From: an uncultured Lachnospiraceae bacterium
Lineage (GTDB): Bacteria > Bacillota > Clostridia > Lachnospirales > Anaerotignaceae
DNA: 64,000 nt
Direction: 5' to 3'
NCBI GenBank assembly: GCA_944383855.1
Contig: CALWRB010000006.1
Location: 1-64,000 of the forward strand
Made by a program: the position numbers and the translations under genes. Of this stretch, positions 53,795 through 62,716 are shown one piece after another. How positions within the stretch are numbered: position 1 is the stretch's first letter; every line of letters starts with the position of its first letter. Below the pieces are notes generated by a model, which did no database searches, was not told where the DNA came from, and saw only the letters and a program-made list of their open reading frames with translations.

Positions 53795-54784
53795 ATGCAA
53801 AGAACAATATCCATAATGACCGGCAAAGGTTCAGTAAATCATAATGACAGAAAATTTATTGCACAAAATGTTGATAAAGAACGGACAGGAAATAACATAG
53901 TTTACTGCAATGAAAATATCAGAAGTGTGTATCACAAACTGTTTGACGATGCTGTTGATAGATATAACGCAAAACAAACTCGCAAGGACAGGGAAATCAA
54001 AAATTATTATAAGAAGATTAGTCAAGAGAGCAAGCAGGAAAAACCTTTTACTGAAATTATTATACAAATCGGTGATAAGGATAATATGGGAGCTGAAACC
54101 GAAAACGGACAGCTCGCAAAGAAAATTCTTGATGAATATATACAAGGCTTTCAAGACCGAAATCCAAATTTGTATGTATTCTCAGCTCACTTACATATGG
54201 ACGAAGCAACGCCGCATCTACATATTGATTTTGTTCCGTTCACAACAGGCAGTAAGCGTGGACTTGATACAAGGGTGTCAATGAAAGGTGCGTTAAAACA
54301 GCAAGGTTTTAACGGCACAGGACGAAGCGACACCGAACTCAATCAATGGCGGGATTCTGAAAAAGAAGTTTTATCAAAAATTATGCTTGAACACAGTATC
54401 AAATGGGAACAAAAAGGCACACACGAAAAGCATAAATCCGTCAGCGAATTTAAGCGTGATAAACTTATCGAAGAGGTTGAAAATCTACAAGAGAAAAAGT
54501 TTGATATTGAGCAGAAAATATCTGTATATAAAGGTGCGGAAGAATATGCGACCAAAACAGCAGAAAAGATGATTAGTGATGATTATAAAATTCCGGAGCC
54601 AACGCATTTAATGCCAGCAAAAGCATATAAGAATAAAGTTGTAGAGCCACTTATAAAAAAGCTGATAAATATAATCAAAACACTTGCAAGAAAGTATTAT
54701 GTAGCAGAAAAACAGGCAGAACAAGCAACAATGAAAATGACAGAGCTTTATCAAGAGAAAGAACGGTTGAAATCTGCAAATTAG
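53795..54784 (+). CDS. MobV/Pre family relaxase, cut short by an in-frame TAG
   Basis: A 329-residue relaxase of the MobV (plasmid recombination enzyme) type. The catalytic histidine cluster is intact: HLHMDEATPHLHIDFVP at about residues 129-145. The start MQRTISIMTGKGS follows GAGGTG at 53780; an in-frame GTG at 53783 is less likely. After the catalytic domain comes a long coiled coil. The TAG at 54782 interrupts that coiled coil, and the same frame goes on for 49 more sense codons. The N-terminal relaxase part may still be active. It would nick oriT and lead the strand into a helper's conjugation pore. Confidence 0.88.
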   Translation: MQRTISIMTGKGSVNHNDRKFIAQNVDKERTGNNIVYCNENIRSVYHKLFDDAVDRYNAKQTRKDREIKNYYKKISQESKQEKPFTEIIIQIGDKDNMGAETENGQLAKKILDEYIQGFQDRNPNLYVFSAHLHMDEATPHLHIDFVPFTTGSKRGLDTRVSMKGALKQQGFNGTGRSDTELNQWRDSEKEVLSKIMLEHSIKWEQKGTHEKHKSVSEFKRDKLIEEVENLQEKKFDIEQKISVYKGAEEYATKTAEKMISDDYKIPEPTHLMPAKAYKNKVVEPLIKKLINIIKTLARKYYVAEKQAEQATMKMTELYQEKERLKSAN

Positions 54785-54934
54785 GATTTGAAACTAGAGA
54801 ATAGTAAAATGAGTGTTGAGGTCAGAGATTTCAAAAAGATAAAAGTTTTTCTCGGTATTGATAAGGTTCAGGAATTGCTAAAATTCATAAACAGAACGAA
54901 GCAGAAATCCAAAGATATACATAAAAGTATATAA
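54785..54934 (+). pseudogene. Severed C-terminal end of the MobV relaxase
   Basis: In the same frame as the relaxase after TAG, 49 codons (starting DLKLENSKMSVEVRDFKKIK) reach a TAA at 54932-54934. The sequence continues the coiled-coil style of the upstream protein, so the TAG looks like a single-base nonsense change. Read-through is possible but there is no special signal for it that I can see. Confidence 0.75.
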
Positions 54935-54936
54935 AT

Positions 54937-54970
54937 AAATCCCTTGTAATTTTCCAATTACGAGGGATTT
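54937..54970. terminator. Bidirectional hairpin between the relaxase and tetR genes
   Basis: AAATCCCTTGTAATT (54937-54951) pairs with AATTACGAGGGATTT (54956-54970) with one mismatch. It lies in a convergent gap and serves both genes. Confidence 0.75.
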
Positions 54971-54975
54971 CGATT

Positions 54976-55548
54976 TTATGATAACGTGGATATCCCTGTT
55001 AATATCAGTTTTTCTGTAAGTTCCGCCATTTCAAGGGGTGTTTCTTTCATACCACTGTTAAGCCATGCACTGAAAATGCCGATGCAGCCGGAAACAATAT
55101 AATGATAAAAGTAATTAAATTCGTCATCGTTTTTTATACCAAAGGTTTTTTGAACATTTACAAAGCATTTTTCACGGATAACCTGTTTTAATTTATCGAC
55201 AAAAGCTGCATCACCGTTTTTTCCTATCAGTACCTTTGCAAGCTCTGAATTTTCGGACAGCAAATTAAAAAGTTCAACAAGCATAGGAAAAAGTTCTTCG
55301 GTGTTTTTCTTCGGCTCGTGATTATCAACTATGTCGTTAAATTTTTCAAATATTTCATTCTGTAGTTTATCGACCATATCATAAACATCTCTGTAATGCA
55401 GATAAAATGTTCCTCTGTTTATATCTGCCATATCGGAAATTTCCCGAACGCCGATATTGTTAAGCGGTTTTGTGAGCAATAATTTCGCAAGAGCTTCGGT
55501 CATTGCCTTTTTTGTTTTTCGCACTCGTCTGTCTTCGGTTAAAGCCAT
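54976..55548 (-). CDS. TetR family repressor of the MMPL cargo operon
   Basis: A 190-residue TetR regulator. The DNA-binding domain (about 10-55) shows KKAMTEALAKLLLTKPLNNI and NRGTFYLHYRDVYDMVDKL. The C-terminal half is the larger ligand/dimer domain. The ATG at 55548 is chosen because GGAGG lies just before it; the frame extends 8 codons further. It is divergent from the MMPL gene, with palindromic sites between. By analogy it responds to the substrate of that transporter. Confidence 0.9.
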   Translation of the reverse strand: MALTEDRRVRKTKKAMTEALAKLLLTKPLNNIGVREISDMADINRGTFYLHYRDVYDMVDKLQNEIFEKFNDIVDNHEPKKNTEELFPMLVELFNLLSENSELAKVLIGKNGDAAFVDKLKQVIREKCFVNVQKTFGIKNDDEFNYFYHYIVSGCIGIFSAWLNSGMKETPLEMAELTEKLILTGISTLS

Positions 55549-55702
55549 AAAAAAACCTCCAAATTGACACATTGAATTAGGTGTGTTGATTATTCGGCAT
55601 AATACAAATATCTGATTATTGTATTATTTAACACCTGTTGATATAATTATATTATATTCGTTTAATCAACATTTGTCAATAATTGATTTAAGGAGAAACA
55701 AA
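55549..55702. promoter_or_regulatory. Divergent tetR/MMPL promoter region with TetR-type operator
   Basis: Inverted repeat ATAATACAA (55599-55607) and TTGTATTAT (55619-55627), spaced 11. The right arm covers the -35 of a good promoter: TTGTAT (55619-55624), 17 bases, TATAAT (55642-55647). A second partial repeat pair AGGTGT (55580) / ACACCT (55631) surrounds it. Confidence 0.65.
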
Positions 55703-58015
55703 ATGGCAAAGCATCACGGCAAAACTACACCAATAGAAAAAATAGCTGCTTTTATCGTTGACAGGCGAAAAGGCTTCTATTTGGTATATATATTACTTAT
55801 TATATTCAGTTTGTTTTCTTCTAATTGGGTATCGGTAAATAATACAATAACCGATTATCTGTCGGAAGAAACAGAAACCCGAAAAGGTCTTACCCTTATG
55901 GAAAATGAGTTTGTTACTTATGCAACGGCGGAAATAATGATAGATAACATAAGCTATTCAGATGCCGAAATATTATGTGAGGAATTGGAAAAAATCAATG
56001 GCGTCAAAGAAATTGCTTTTGATGACACCGGCAACCATTTTGTAAATGCTTCCGCTTTATTTTCCGTAACATTTAACGGTGGTAGCGGGGACGAAATAAC
56101 TGTAAACGCCTTTCATGAAATAGAAAAATATTTAACTGATTATGATACATATATATCTGCTGAAATCGGAGATACAAGTGCAAAAAGACTGTCGGAAGAA
56201 ATAAATATTGTAATGCTGATTGCCTGTGTTATTATTTTGATTGTTTTACTCATTTCTTCTCATACCTATATGGAAATTCCTGTATTGATTATGACTTTCG
56301 GTGTTGCAGCGATTTTGAATAAAGGTACTAATTTTATGTTCGGAACTATTTCCTTTATCTCAAATTCAATCGCTGTTATTTTGCAGCTCGCCCTTGCAAT
56401 AGATTATGCAATTATTCTCTGTCACAGATATACCGAAGAAAGAGAAACAAAAGAGCCGAGAGAAGCAGGTATCACGGCTCTTCGTAAAGCTATTCCCGAA
56501 ATTTCCGGCAGTTGCTTAACTACTCTTTCGGGACTTGCGGCATTGGGTTTTATGCAGTTTAGAATTGGTTTTGATATGAGTATTGTTCTTATAAAGGCAA
56601 TAATTATCAGCATTTTAACTGTATTCACTCTTATGCCCGGTCTTTTGATGTCTTTTTCAAAGCTGATTGACAAAACACATCATAAAAGTTTTGTACCTAA
56701 AATTGCTGCTTGGAGTAATGCTGTTGTTAAGGCAAGATTTATAACGCCTTGTATTTTTGCTGTTTTGATTGTTGTTGCATTCTTCTTTTCCAACAACTGC
56801 CCTTATGCGTTCAGCTATACCAACTTGTCTACTGTGAAAAAGAACGAATCACAAATTGCAGATGAAATGATAAAAAATACATTTGGCAAACCAAATACAC
56901 TTGCGGTTGTTGTACCATCCGGCGATTATGAAAAAGAACAAAAACTAAAAAAAGAGCTTGAGAGTTTTTCGCAAGTTGACGAGGTAACGGGACTTGCTTC
57001 TGTGGAAGCTATTGACGGATATTCTGTCGGAGACAGGCTAACGCCCCGTGAATTTTCGGAGCTTACCGATATGGATATTGAAACCGTGCGTCTTTTATAC
57101 TCCGCTTATGCCGCAGACAATGAAAATTACGGCAGAATAGTCGGCGGCATAGATACATATAAAATCGCACTTTTGGATATGTTTGACTTTGTTTTTGAAA
57201 TGATCGATAACGGTTATGTTTCTCTTGATGAGGAAATGCAGAATGATTTAGACGAATTGCACGAACAGCTCACAGACGGTAAAAAGCAACTTGGAAGCGA
57301 AAATTATTCACGCTTGGTAATGAATTTGAATATCCCCGAGGAAAGCGAGGAAACATTTGAATTTTTAAGTGTTGTAAGAGATACTGCGAAAAAATATTAT
57401 GGTGATAATGTTTTGCTTGTAGGTAATTCTACAAGTGATTATGACCTTTCAACTGCTTTTGTGAGAGATAATATGGTAATAAATATTCTTTCGATTTTAT
57501 TTGTACTTATCGTATTATTCTTTACTTTTCAATCGGCAGGAATACCGATAATACTGATTTTGGTTATTCAAGGCAGTATATGGATCAATTTCTCTTTTCC
57601 GACTATTCAAAACAGCCCGATTTTCTTTATGAGCTATCTTGTTGTAAGCTCTATTCAAATGGGTGCAAATATAGATTATGCTATCGTAATAACAAACAGA
57701 TACACGGAATTAAGACGGGAAATGAATAAGTTTGAAGCAATAAAACAATCGCTTGATTTAGCTTTTCCGACAGTTTTTACATCGGGAACAATTTTAGCAT
57801 CTGCCGGATTTGCCATAGGCTTATTTTCGTCTGACCCTGCCATTTCCTCAATAGGTACGGCACTCGGCAGAGGTACGGTAATTTCGATTGTTTTGGTTAT
57901 GGGAATACTTCCGCAGCTTTTAGTTCTCGGAGATAAGATAATTGAAAAAACATCTTTCAGCTTAAAGGATATTAAAGAACACATCAAATTAGGAGGTGGT
58001 ACAGATGAGGAATAG
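55703..58015 (+). CDS. MMPL/RND family transporter
   Basis: A 770-residue membrane protein of the MMPL (YdfJ-like) class with two similar halves, each with one hydrophobic segment, a large outer loop, and five further segments. First segment at about 25-45, second half starting near residue 595. Family-type blocks include LALAIDYAIILCHRYTEERE and its counterpart QMGANIDYAIVITNRYTELR, carrying the conserved Asp-Tyr pair for proton coupling. AAGGAG precedes the ATG. It is co-transcribed with the next gene, overlapping by 11 bases. Substrate unknown: lipids or hydrophobic drugs are typical. Confidence 0.9.
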   Translation: MAKHHGKTTPIEKIAAFIVDRRKGFYLVYILLIIFSLFSSNWVSVNNTITDYLSEETETRKGLTLMENEFVTYATAEIMIDNISYSDAEILCEELEKINGVKEIAFDDTGNHFVNASALFSVTFNGGSGDEITVNAFHEIEKYLTDYDTYISAEIGDTSAKRLSEEINIVMLIACVIILIVLLISSHTYMEIPVLIMTFGVAAILNKGTNFMFGTISFISNSIAVILQLALAIDYAIILCHRYTEERETKEPREAGITALRKAIPEISGSCLTTLSGLAALGFMQFRIGFDMSIVLIKAIIISILTVFTLMPGLLMSFSKLIDKTHHKSFVPKIAAWSNAVVKARFITPCIFAVLIVVAFFFSNNCPYAFSYTNLSTVKKNESQIADEMIKNTFGKPNTLAVVVPSGDYEKEQKLKKELESFSQVDEVTGLASVEAIDGYSVGDRLTPREFSELTDMDIETVRLLYSAYAADNENYGRIVGGIDTYKIALLDMFDFVFEMIDNGYVSLDEEMQNDLDELHEQLTDGKKQLGSENYSRLVMNLNIPEESEETFEFLSVVRDTAKKYYGDNVLLVGNSTSDYDLSTAFVRDNMVINILSILFVLIVLFFTFQSAGIPIILILVIQGSIWINFSFPTIQNSPIFFMSYLVVSSIQMGANIDYAIVITNRYTELRREMNKFEAIKQSLDLAFPTVFTSGTILASAGFAIGLFSSDPAISSIGTALGRGTVISIVLVMGILPQLLVLGDKIIEKTSFSLKDIKEHIKLGGGTDEE

Positions 58016-61000
58016 AGTAATAGCTGGAATACTTGCTGTCGCAATGATTTTATCCATACTCCTCGCAATCATTCCGCCTGTATTCGCTGCTCAAAATACA
58101 ATTACAATTTCAAGCAAAGAAGATTTTATTGAGTTTTCCAAAAACTGTACTCTGGACACTTGGTCGCAAGGTAAAACCGTGAATTTAACCTGCGATATCG
58201 ATTTTACGGACAGTGATTTTCCACCCATTCCGACATTTGGCGGAACATTTAACGGAAACGGCTATACAATTTCGGGTATTAAGTTTTCTGAAAACGGATC
58301 ATATATGGGAATATTCCGTTATGTTCAGCAAAACGGAAAAATAACAAATCTTAATGTAAAAGCTACATTCACACCAAACGGCTCAAAGAGTTTTACAGGC
58401 GGTATCGTTGGCGAAAATTACGGAACTTTGGAGCTATGTAGCTTTGAGGGAACAGTTAAAGGTCAGAATGTCATAGGTGGTATTGTTGGTAACAATGGCG
58501 ACAGCGGACAAATTCTTTCCTGCACTTCAACGGGCAGTGTAATCGGAGAAAATTCAACGGGCGGTATTGCAGGAAAAAACAGTGGCTTTATTCAAAGCTG
58601 TACCAATCATGCTGCTGTAAATACGGTATATGAAGAAAAGAAAAATGACATTTCAAATATAGACACAGACCCGGGGGCTATCATTGAAAATTATAAAACC
58701 AATTCCGAAGAAAACGAAGAAGAAGGCGTTTTGGGACACAGTGACACAGGCGGTATTGCTGGCTATTCCTCTGGTATTGTACAAGGCTGTACCAATCATG
58801 CCGCTGTCGGCTATCAGCACATAGGCTATAACGTCGGCGGTATCGCAGGCAGGCAGTCGGGGTATATGCTGGGATGCGAAAATCGCGGATTTATTCAGGG
58901 CAGAAAAGATGTAGGCGGTATTGTAGGACAGGTTGAGCCATATATTTTGCTGAATATATCCGAAAGCGGTCTTGAAGGTATACGGCAGGAGCTTGACAAT
59001 CTGAATCAGATGGTGAATCGGTTTATAACCGATACTGACACCTTGGGGACTGATACCGAAAAGCATTTGACGGACATTTCAGAATATTCTAAAACTGCAC
59101 AGGATAATGCTGAAATTCTGCTCAATCAAGGAGCGGGTTTTATAGATGATAATTTAAGTGAAATAAATGCACAGTCGGCAATTCTGTCCAACACACTTGA
59201 CAAACTGATACCTGTGTTTGAAAGTTTTGAAAATGGCGGAGAAGATTTAAAAGCTGCATTTGATAAAACAGCAGAGGCTTTTGATGAAATAAAAATATAT
59301 GCACCCGATTTGAGTGATGAAATTGATAATATAAACGCCGCTTTATCAGAGATTTCAAGGGCGGAAAGAAGCATAAAACAAGCTGCTTCAAGAGCAGACA
59401 GGGCAAGCAATGATTTAGATGATGCAATCGAATTTAATAATCAGGCAAAGGTGAAAAATGCTGTTTCGGAGTTGTCGTCATCTATAAAGGATATAATAAC
59501 TGCAAAACAAAGAATTAAAACAGCGCTTGAAACAATAGAAACTATATTAAAGACCAAGCCGGAAAGTTTTGAATCGATAGGCATTAACGTAAAAGAAATA
59601 TTAGAAAACATCAAAACTATAAAAGATAATGTTGATATCACAATATCTTCTTTGCAAACAATCGAAAAAAGCCTTGATACCATCATCCTTAATACAGAGA
59701 TTGATTTTTCGGAATTTAAGTCTGCTGCTCAAAACATGGAATTGGCTATGGAATATTTAGGAGATGCTATGTATTACATAACGAACGGTCTTGAAGATTT
59801 AGGAACGGCTATCGAAAGTACATCTAATGAGCTGGGGGACTACGCTGATGATATAAGCGGAGAAATAAATGCTGCAAAAGATGATTTGGCAGATGCTATT
59901 ACCTCTTTATCTTATACAATGGAAGATATTACAGCAGCAATCAGAGATATAAAAGACATAATCACAGATTTGTCAAATGAGAAGCCTTTGGAATTTGTAA
60001 AGCTCGGTGATGATTTCAAAATAGCAAGTGAGGATTTATTTAACTCTCTTTCGGATATATCCGGCGAAATAGATGGGCTTAAAAATACCGTTTCAAACGG
60101 AAAAGAAACAATAACAAACAACCTAACGTCTATCATCAATCAATTTCATCTGGTTATGGATTTGCTGATGGACGAATTTGAAAATTTGCAGGATGGGATA
60201 AGCGGTGTTTCTGATAGATTTCTTGATGTGTCCGATGAGGATATCGAAAGTGCGCGGCAGGGCAAGGTTGCGCAGTGTCATAACTTCGGCAATGTTGAAG
60301 CTGACAGAAATACAGGCGGGATAGCGGGGGCAATGGCGATTGAATATGCAAAAGACCCGGAGGACGATATAGAGAAACCCGACGCGCTTAATTTTACATA
60401 CCGGACAAAAGCAATTTTGCAAGAATGCTTAAACGACGGCGAAATAACCGGCAAAAAGGATTGTATAGGCGGTATTGTCGGTCTTTCGGAAATAGGCACA
60501 GTTTATGAATGTCAAAATTATGCTGACATAGAAAGTACAAACGGAAATTATGTCGGCGGCATCGCAGGTAAAAGCGAATCCGCAATCCGTAAAAGTTATG
60601 CAAAAAGTAAATTGACAGGCAAAAGATATATAGGTGGTATCGCGGGAAAAACTGATATTGCAACTGCTTGTTATACAATAGCAAATGTCAATGGAGATGA
60701 AAACACAGGAGCAATTTGCGGTGATGTAGAAAATAAAGATAATCTGTATCAAAACTTCTATGTGGATAATGGTTTTGGAGCTGTTGACGGCATAAGTTAC
60801 AGCGGAAAGGCTGCGCCGATTACTTTTGAAGAATTACGGGCTGTAAGAGGTATTCCGAAACGGTTTATCAGTTTTACTATCACCTTCATCGCTGAAGATA
60901 AAATTGTGGAAACGCAAGATATTCAATACGGCGAAGAAACTGCAAAAATCAAATATCCGCCGATCCCTCCAAAAGACGGACACTTTGGCAGGTGGGAACA

Positions 61001-61502
61001 GATAGAAGCGGAAACCGTAACTGAAAACATGGAGGTATCGTGCGAATATAAACCTTATATCACGGTCCTTGCAAGCTCGGAAAAGGACAAAACCGGGAAA
61101 TTAGCCCTTGCATTGTGCGAAGGAGAATTTACAGATGAGGCTGAACTGCATATCACGGACAGTACACAAAAACCGCCTGCCGATACAGATGGCGAGATAA
61201 AAGTTTATGATATATCTCTTATCAATACCAATCTGAAGGACGGTGATACTGTAACAATTCGTATTTTGAACGAGAATAAGGACAAAGTTACAGCGCAGGT
61301 TTTAAAAGACGGGAATTGGGAAAAAGCCGAAACTACCGATAAAGGCAAATATGTAATGTTGGAAACAGAGGGAATACAAAACACTGTTTGTTTGAAATAT
61401 GAAGAGAGAGATTTTAATGCTTTTTGGTTGATTTTGATTGCATTATTGATAATAGCATCTTTATGTATAATTAAATTCAGGAAGTCTAAACGGAGCGCAT
61501 AG
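58005..61502 (+). CDS. Large surface protein: GLUG repeats split by a long coiled coil, C-terminal anchor
   Basis: A 1165-residue exported protein. Signal peptide of about 28 residues. First GLUG-type beta-repeat block at about 130-310 with GGIVGENYG, GGIVGNNGD, GGIAGKNSG, GGIAGYSSG and GGIAGRQSG. Alpha-helical coiled coil at about 318-745. Second GLUG block at about 768-885 (GGIAGAMAI, GGIVGLSEI, GGIAGKSES, GGIAGKTD). Then a region like InlB/Listeria-Bacteroides repeats (about 958-1025), a beta domain, and one membrane segment at about 1137-1155 with a basic tail. AGGAGGTGG precedes the ATG, inside the MMPL gene. The coiled coil appears to loop out of one beta-solenoid, as in Pip/YhgE-like proteins next to MMPL genes. 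A periplasmic-type or wall-spanning partner for MMPL is inference. Confidence 0.85.
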   Translation: MRNRVIAGILAVAMILSILLAIIPPVFAAQNTITISSKEDFIEFSKNCTLDTWSQGKTVNLTCDIDFTDSDFPPIPTFGGTFNGNGYTISGIKFSENGSYMGIFRYVQQNGKITNLNVKATFTPNGSKSFTGGIVGENYGTLELCSFEGTVKGQNVIGGIVGNNGDSGQILSCTSTGSVIGENSTGGIAGKNSGFIQSCTNHAAVNTVYEEKKNDISNIDTDPGAIIENYKTNSEENEEEGVLGHSDTGGIAGYSSGIVQGCTNHAAVGYQHIGYNVGGIAGRQSGYMLGCENRGFIQGRKDVGGIVGQVEPYILLNISESGLEGIRQELDNLNQMVNRFITDTDTLGTDTEKHLTDISEYSKTAQDNAEILLNQGAGFIDDNLSEINAQSAILSNTLDKLIPVFESFENGGEDLKAAFDKTAEAFDEIKIYAPDLSDEIDNINAALSEISRAERSIKQAASRADRASNDLDDAIEFNNQAKVKNAVSELSSSIKDIITAKQRIKTALETIETILKTKPESFESIGINVKEILENIKTIKDNVDITISSLQTIEKSLDTIILNTEIDFSEFKSAAQNMELAMEYLGDAMYYITNGLEDLGTAIESTSNELGDYADDISGEINAAKDDLADAITSLSYTMEDITAAIRDIKDIITDLSNEKPLEFVKLGDDFKIASEDLFNSLSDISGEIDGLKNTVSNGKETITNNLTSIINQFHLVMDLLMDEFENLQDGISGVSDRFLDVSDEDIESARQGKVAQCHNFGNVEADRNTGGIAGAMAIEYAKDPEDDIEKPDALNFTYRTKAILQECLNDGEITGKKDCIGGIVGLSEIGTVYECQNYADIESTNGNYVGGIAGKSESAIRKSYAKSKLTGKRYIGGIAGKTDIATACYTIANVNGDENTGAICGDVENKDNLYQNFYVDNGFGAVDGISYSGKAAPITFEELRAVRGIPKRFISFTITFIAEDKIVETQDIQYGEETAKIKYPPIPPKDGHFGRWEQIEAETVTENMEVSCEYKPYITVLASSEKDKTGKLALALCEGEFTDEAELHITDSTQKPPADTDGEIKVYDISLINTNLKDGDTVTIRILNENKDKVTAQVLKDGNWEKAETTDKGKYVMLETEGIQNTVCLKYEERDFNAFWLILIALLIIASLCIIKFRKSKRSA

Positions 61503-61539
61503 GGAATTATATCATTGCTTGCTGCCGGCCTCCGCCTCT

Positions 61540-61664
61540 TAAAATTGATTTTATCAAAATACATATATACAGCTTCCGTAAGGACGGGGAGAAAATCAGC
61601 TATGCCGTTGCTAATGGAATCAAAACGTATTTGCTGCAAACAATATTAAAATTCAAGATACGGT
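61540..61664 (+). pseudogene. Probable gene fragment downstream of the GLUG protein
   Basis: The open stretch has balanced, protein-like composition (KIHIYSFRKDGEKISYAV) but no start with a ribosome site, and ends at TAA. I cannot name the family. Confidence 0.35.
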
Positions 61665-61982
61665 AAAAAAACAATTTTATAAGCATTTGAAAGGTTATTT
61701 TTGCTTTTATATTTCCATGCTGTTTTTTCTTTAGCCCTATATGCTTACTTTAGAAGTAGGAAAAGTGGAAAGATTAAGAGTTGTTTTAGGGGGTGGTAAT
61801 ATAAACACCTTGCCTCGCTGATTTTGAGCCTTGAAAGCCGCATGAAATAAGGACTTGAAATGCTCTCTAAATGTCTACATATATACCTTGAAAAACTTGA
61901 ATTTTTCTGGTTGTTGTATGTAAGAATATTAAGAAAATATCTATTGGTATTGTGTCATTATGTTGTGGTGAGAAGTTCTGCA

Positions 61983-62004
61983 TAAGTAACGCGCAAGTAA
62001 CAAA
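61983..62004 (+). repeat. Arm-type repeats at the right end
   Basis: TAAGTAACGCG (61983-61993) and CAAGTAACAAA (61994-62004), head to tail with the same 11-bp period and orientation as the left-end repeats. A weaker third copy (GATAAGCAAAA) follows. Confidence 0.65.
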
Positions 62005-62053
62005 GATAAGCAAAAACCCCATAAAATCAGGCGTTTCAAAGGGTGAAAAATTA

Positions 62054-62067
62054 TCCAAGAGATAATC
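62054..62067 (+). repeat. attR core repeat
   Basis: TCCAAGAGATAATC, identical to attL. To the right lies the sequence that originally followed rpsI. Confidence 0.9.
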
Positions 62068-62084
62068 ACATATCCGGGAACATT

Positions 62085-62119
62085 ATCCCGAAGATCCTAT
62101 GGGTCTTCGGGATTTTTTT
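62085..62119 (+). terminator. Original rpsI terminator, displaced by the element
   Basis: ATCCCGAAGA (62085-62094) pairs with TCTTCGGGAT (62104-62113), followed by T7. It begins 18 bases after the attR core, where a terminator for rpsI would stand in an uninterrupted chromosome. Confidence 0.9.
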
Positions 62120-62204
62120 GTAGTAAGAACTGAGGATCCTCGCAAGCAAGTTGCTGCGGTCGCAGCTAAAAATATGCCACAGGCATATTTTCTAAACGCT
62201 ACGA

Positions 62205-62275
62205 CAGTTCTGCAAGAGATAATCGCATATCCGGGAACACTGTCCCGAAGGTCCAATGGATCTTCGGGATTTTTT
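62205..62275 (+). repeat. Second copy of the rpsI tail plus terminator
   Basis: CAGTTCTGCAAGAGATAATC at 62205-62224 matches the end of rpsI (50342-50361) at 19 of 20 bases. It is followed by a second copy of the downstream stretch and terminator (ATCTTCGGGAT then T6). Versus 62054-62118 there are about seven differences in 65 positions. Confidence 0.8.
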
Positions 62276-62564
62276 ATGCGTGCTGCGTGACTTTCTGTCA
62301 CTTTGGCGGTTGTGTACGAGAGAAACATTTTGCTTGTCTTATGGAAACAAAGCGGTGCATGTACGGAAGATTGATTGCAGGGCGAAAAAATCTACGCATT
62401 CAAATGATAGAAAAAATAAATAAATATCATTTAAAAATCAAATAAAAATATATCGGAAATACCGATGCCGTTTTTTGTTCGGTCGTATAAAATCATAAAA
62501 AAGAAATCGTAGTTTTGTGCTTTTTGGCGGAAGGGACGAAAGGAAAAAACTTCCGAAAGAAGCA
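62276..62564. other. Intergenic spacer, nothing recognised
   Basis: AT-rich DNA with no credible gene or structured element seen before the amt promoter. Confidence 0.5.
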
Positions 62565-62593
62565 TTGACTTTTTTGCAAGAGAGGACTAAACT
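62565..62593 (+). promoter_or_regulatory. Promoter of amt
   Basis: TTGACT (62565-62570) and TAAACT (62588-62593), spaced 17. The leader to amt would be about 150 bases. Confidence 0.6.
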
Positions 62594-62609
62594 ATGGTTC
62601 ATGAAAGGC

Positions 62610-62716
62610 AAAGGCGCTTTGAGGATACACTCGAAGCGCCTTTCTTGTTTTCGCATTGCAGACACAAAGGGGTGTATGCTTGCTTTCTGATAGGAGGCAG
62701 GATATGCCTCTTTTTT
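62610..62716 (+). terminator. Two terminator-like hairpins in the amt leader (possible attenuator)
   Basis: First: AAAGGCGCTT (62610-62619) with AAGCGCCTTT (62634-62643), an inner GAG/CTC stem and T-rich tail. Second: GAGGCA (62694-62699) with TGCCTC (62705-62710) and T6. Both lie between the promoter and the amt start, so transcription must pass them. Confidence 0.65.

Larger units (their letters stand above)
61503..62053. other. Decayed right-end region of the element
   Basis: No intact gene is seen. A 42-codon stretch in one frame at about 61540-61664 (IDFIKIHIYSFRKDGEKISY and onward) reads like real protein and ends at a stop, suggesting a gene remnant. The rest, to the arm repeats, is AT-rich without clear signals. 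Confidence 0.45.
50348..62067. mobile_element. Integrative mobilizable element in the 3' end of rpsI, about 11.7 kb
   Basis: Bounds are set by a 14-bp direct repeat, TCCAAGAGATAATC, at 50348-50361 and 62054-62067. Inside both ends are tandem 11-bp repeats of the CAAGTAACACA type, as expected for integrase arm sites. Content runs: integrase and Xre repressor (minus), small HTH genes, MobV relaxase, TetR (minus), MMPL transporter and GLUG surface protein. It has no type IV secretion genes, so it must depend on another conjugative element. The DNA is clearly more AT-rich than the host flanks. The rpsI 3' end is a known target of ICE/IME integrases in Firmicutes. Confidence 0.92.

Noticed and set aside
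55703-58015. Mycobacterial-type mycolate exporter MmpL3
   Set aside because: Same superfamily, but the host is a Clostridia-type Firmicute without mycolates; substrate cannot be inferred.
50348-62067. Full self-transmissible ICE
   Set aside because: No VirB4, coupling protein or other type IV secretion genes are present; only a relaxase, so mobilizable at most.
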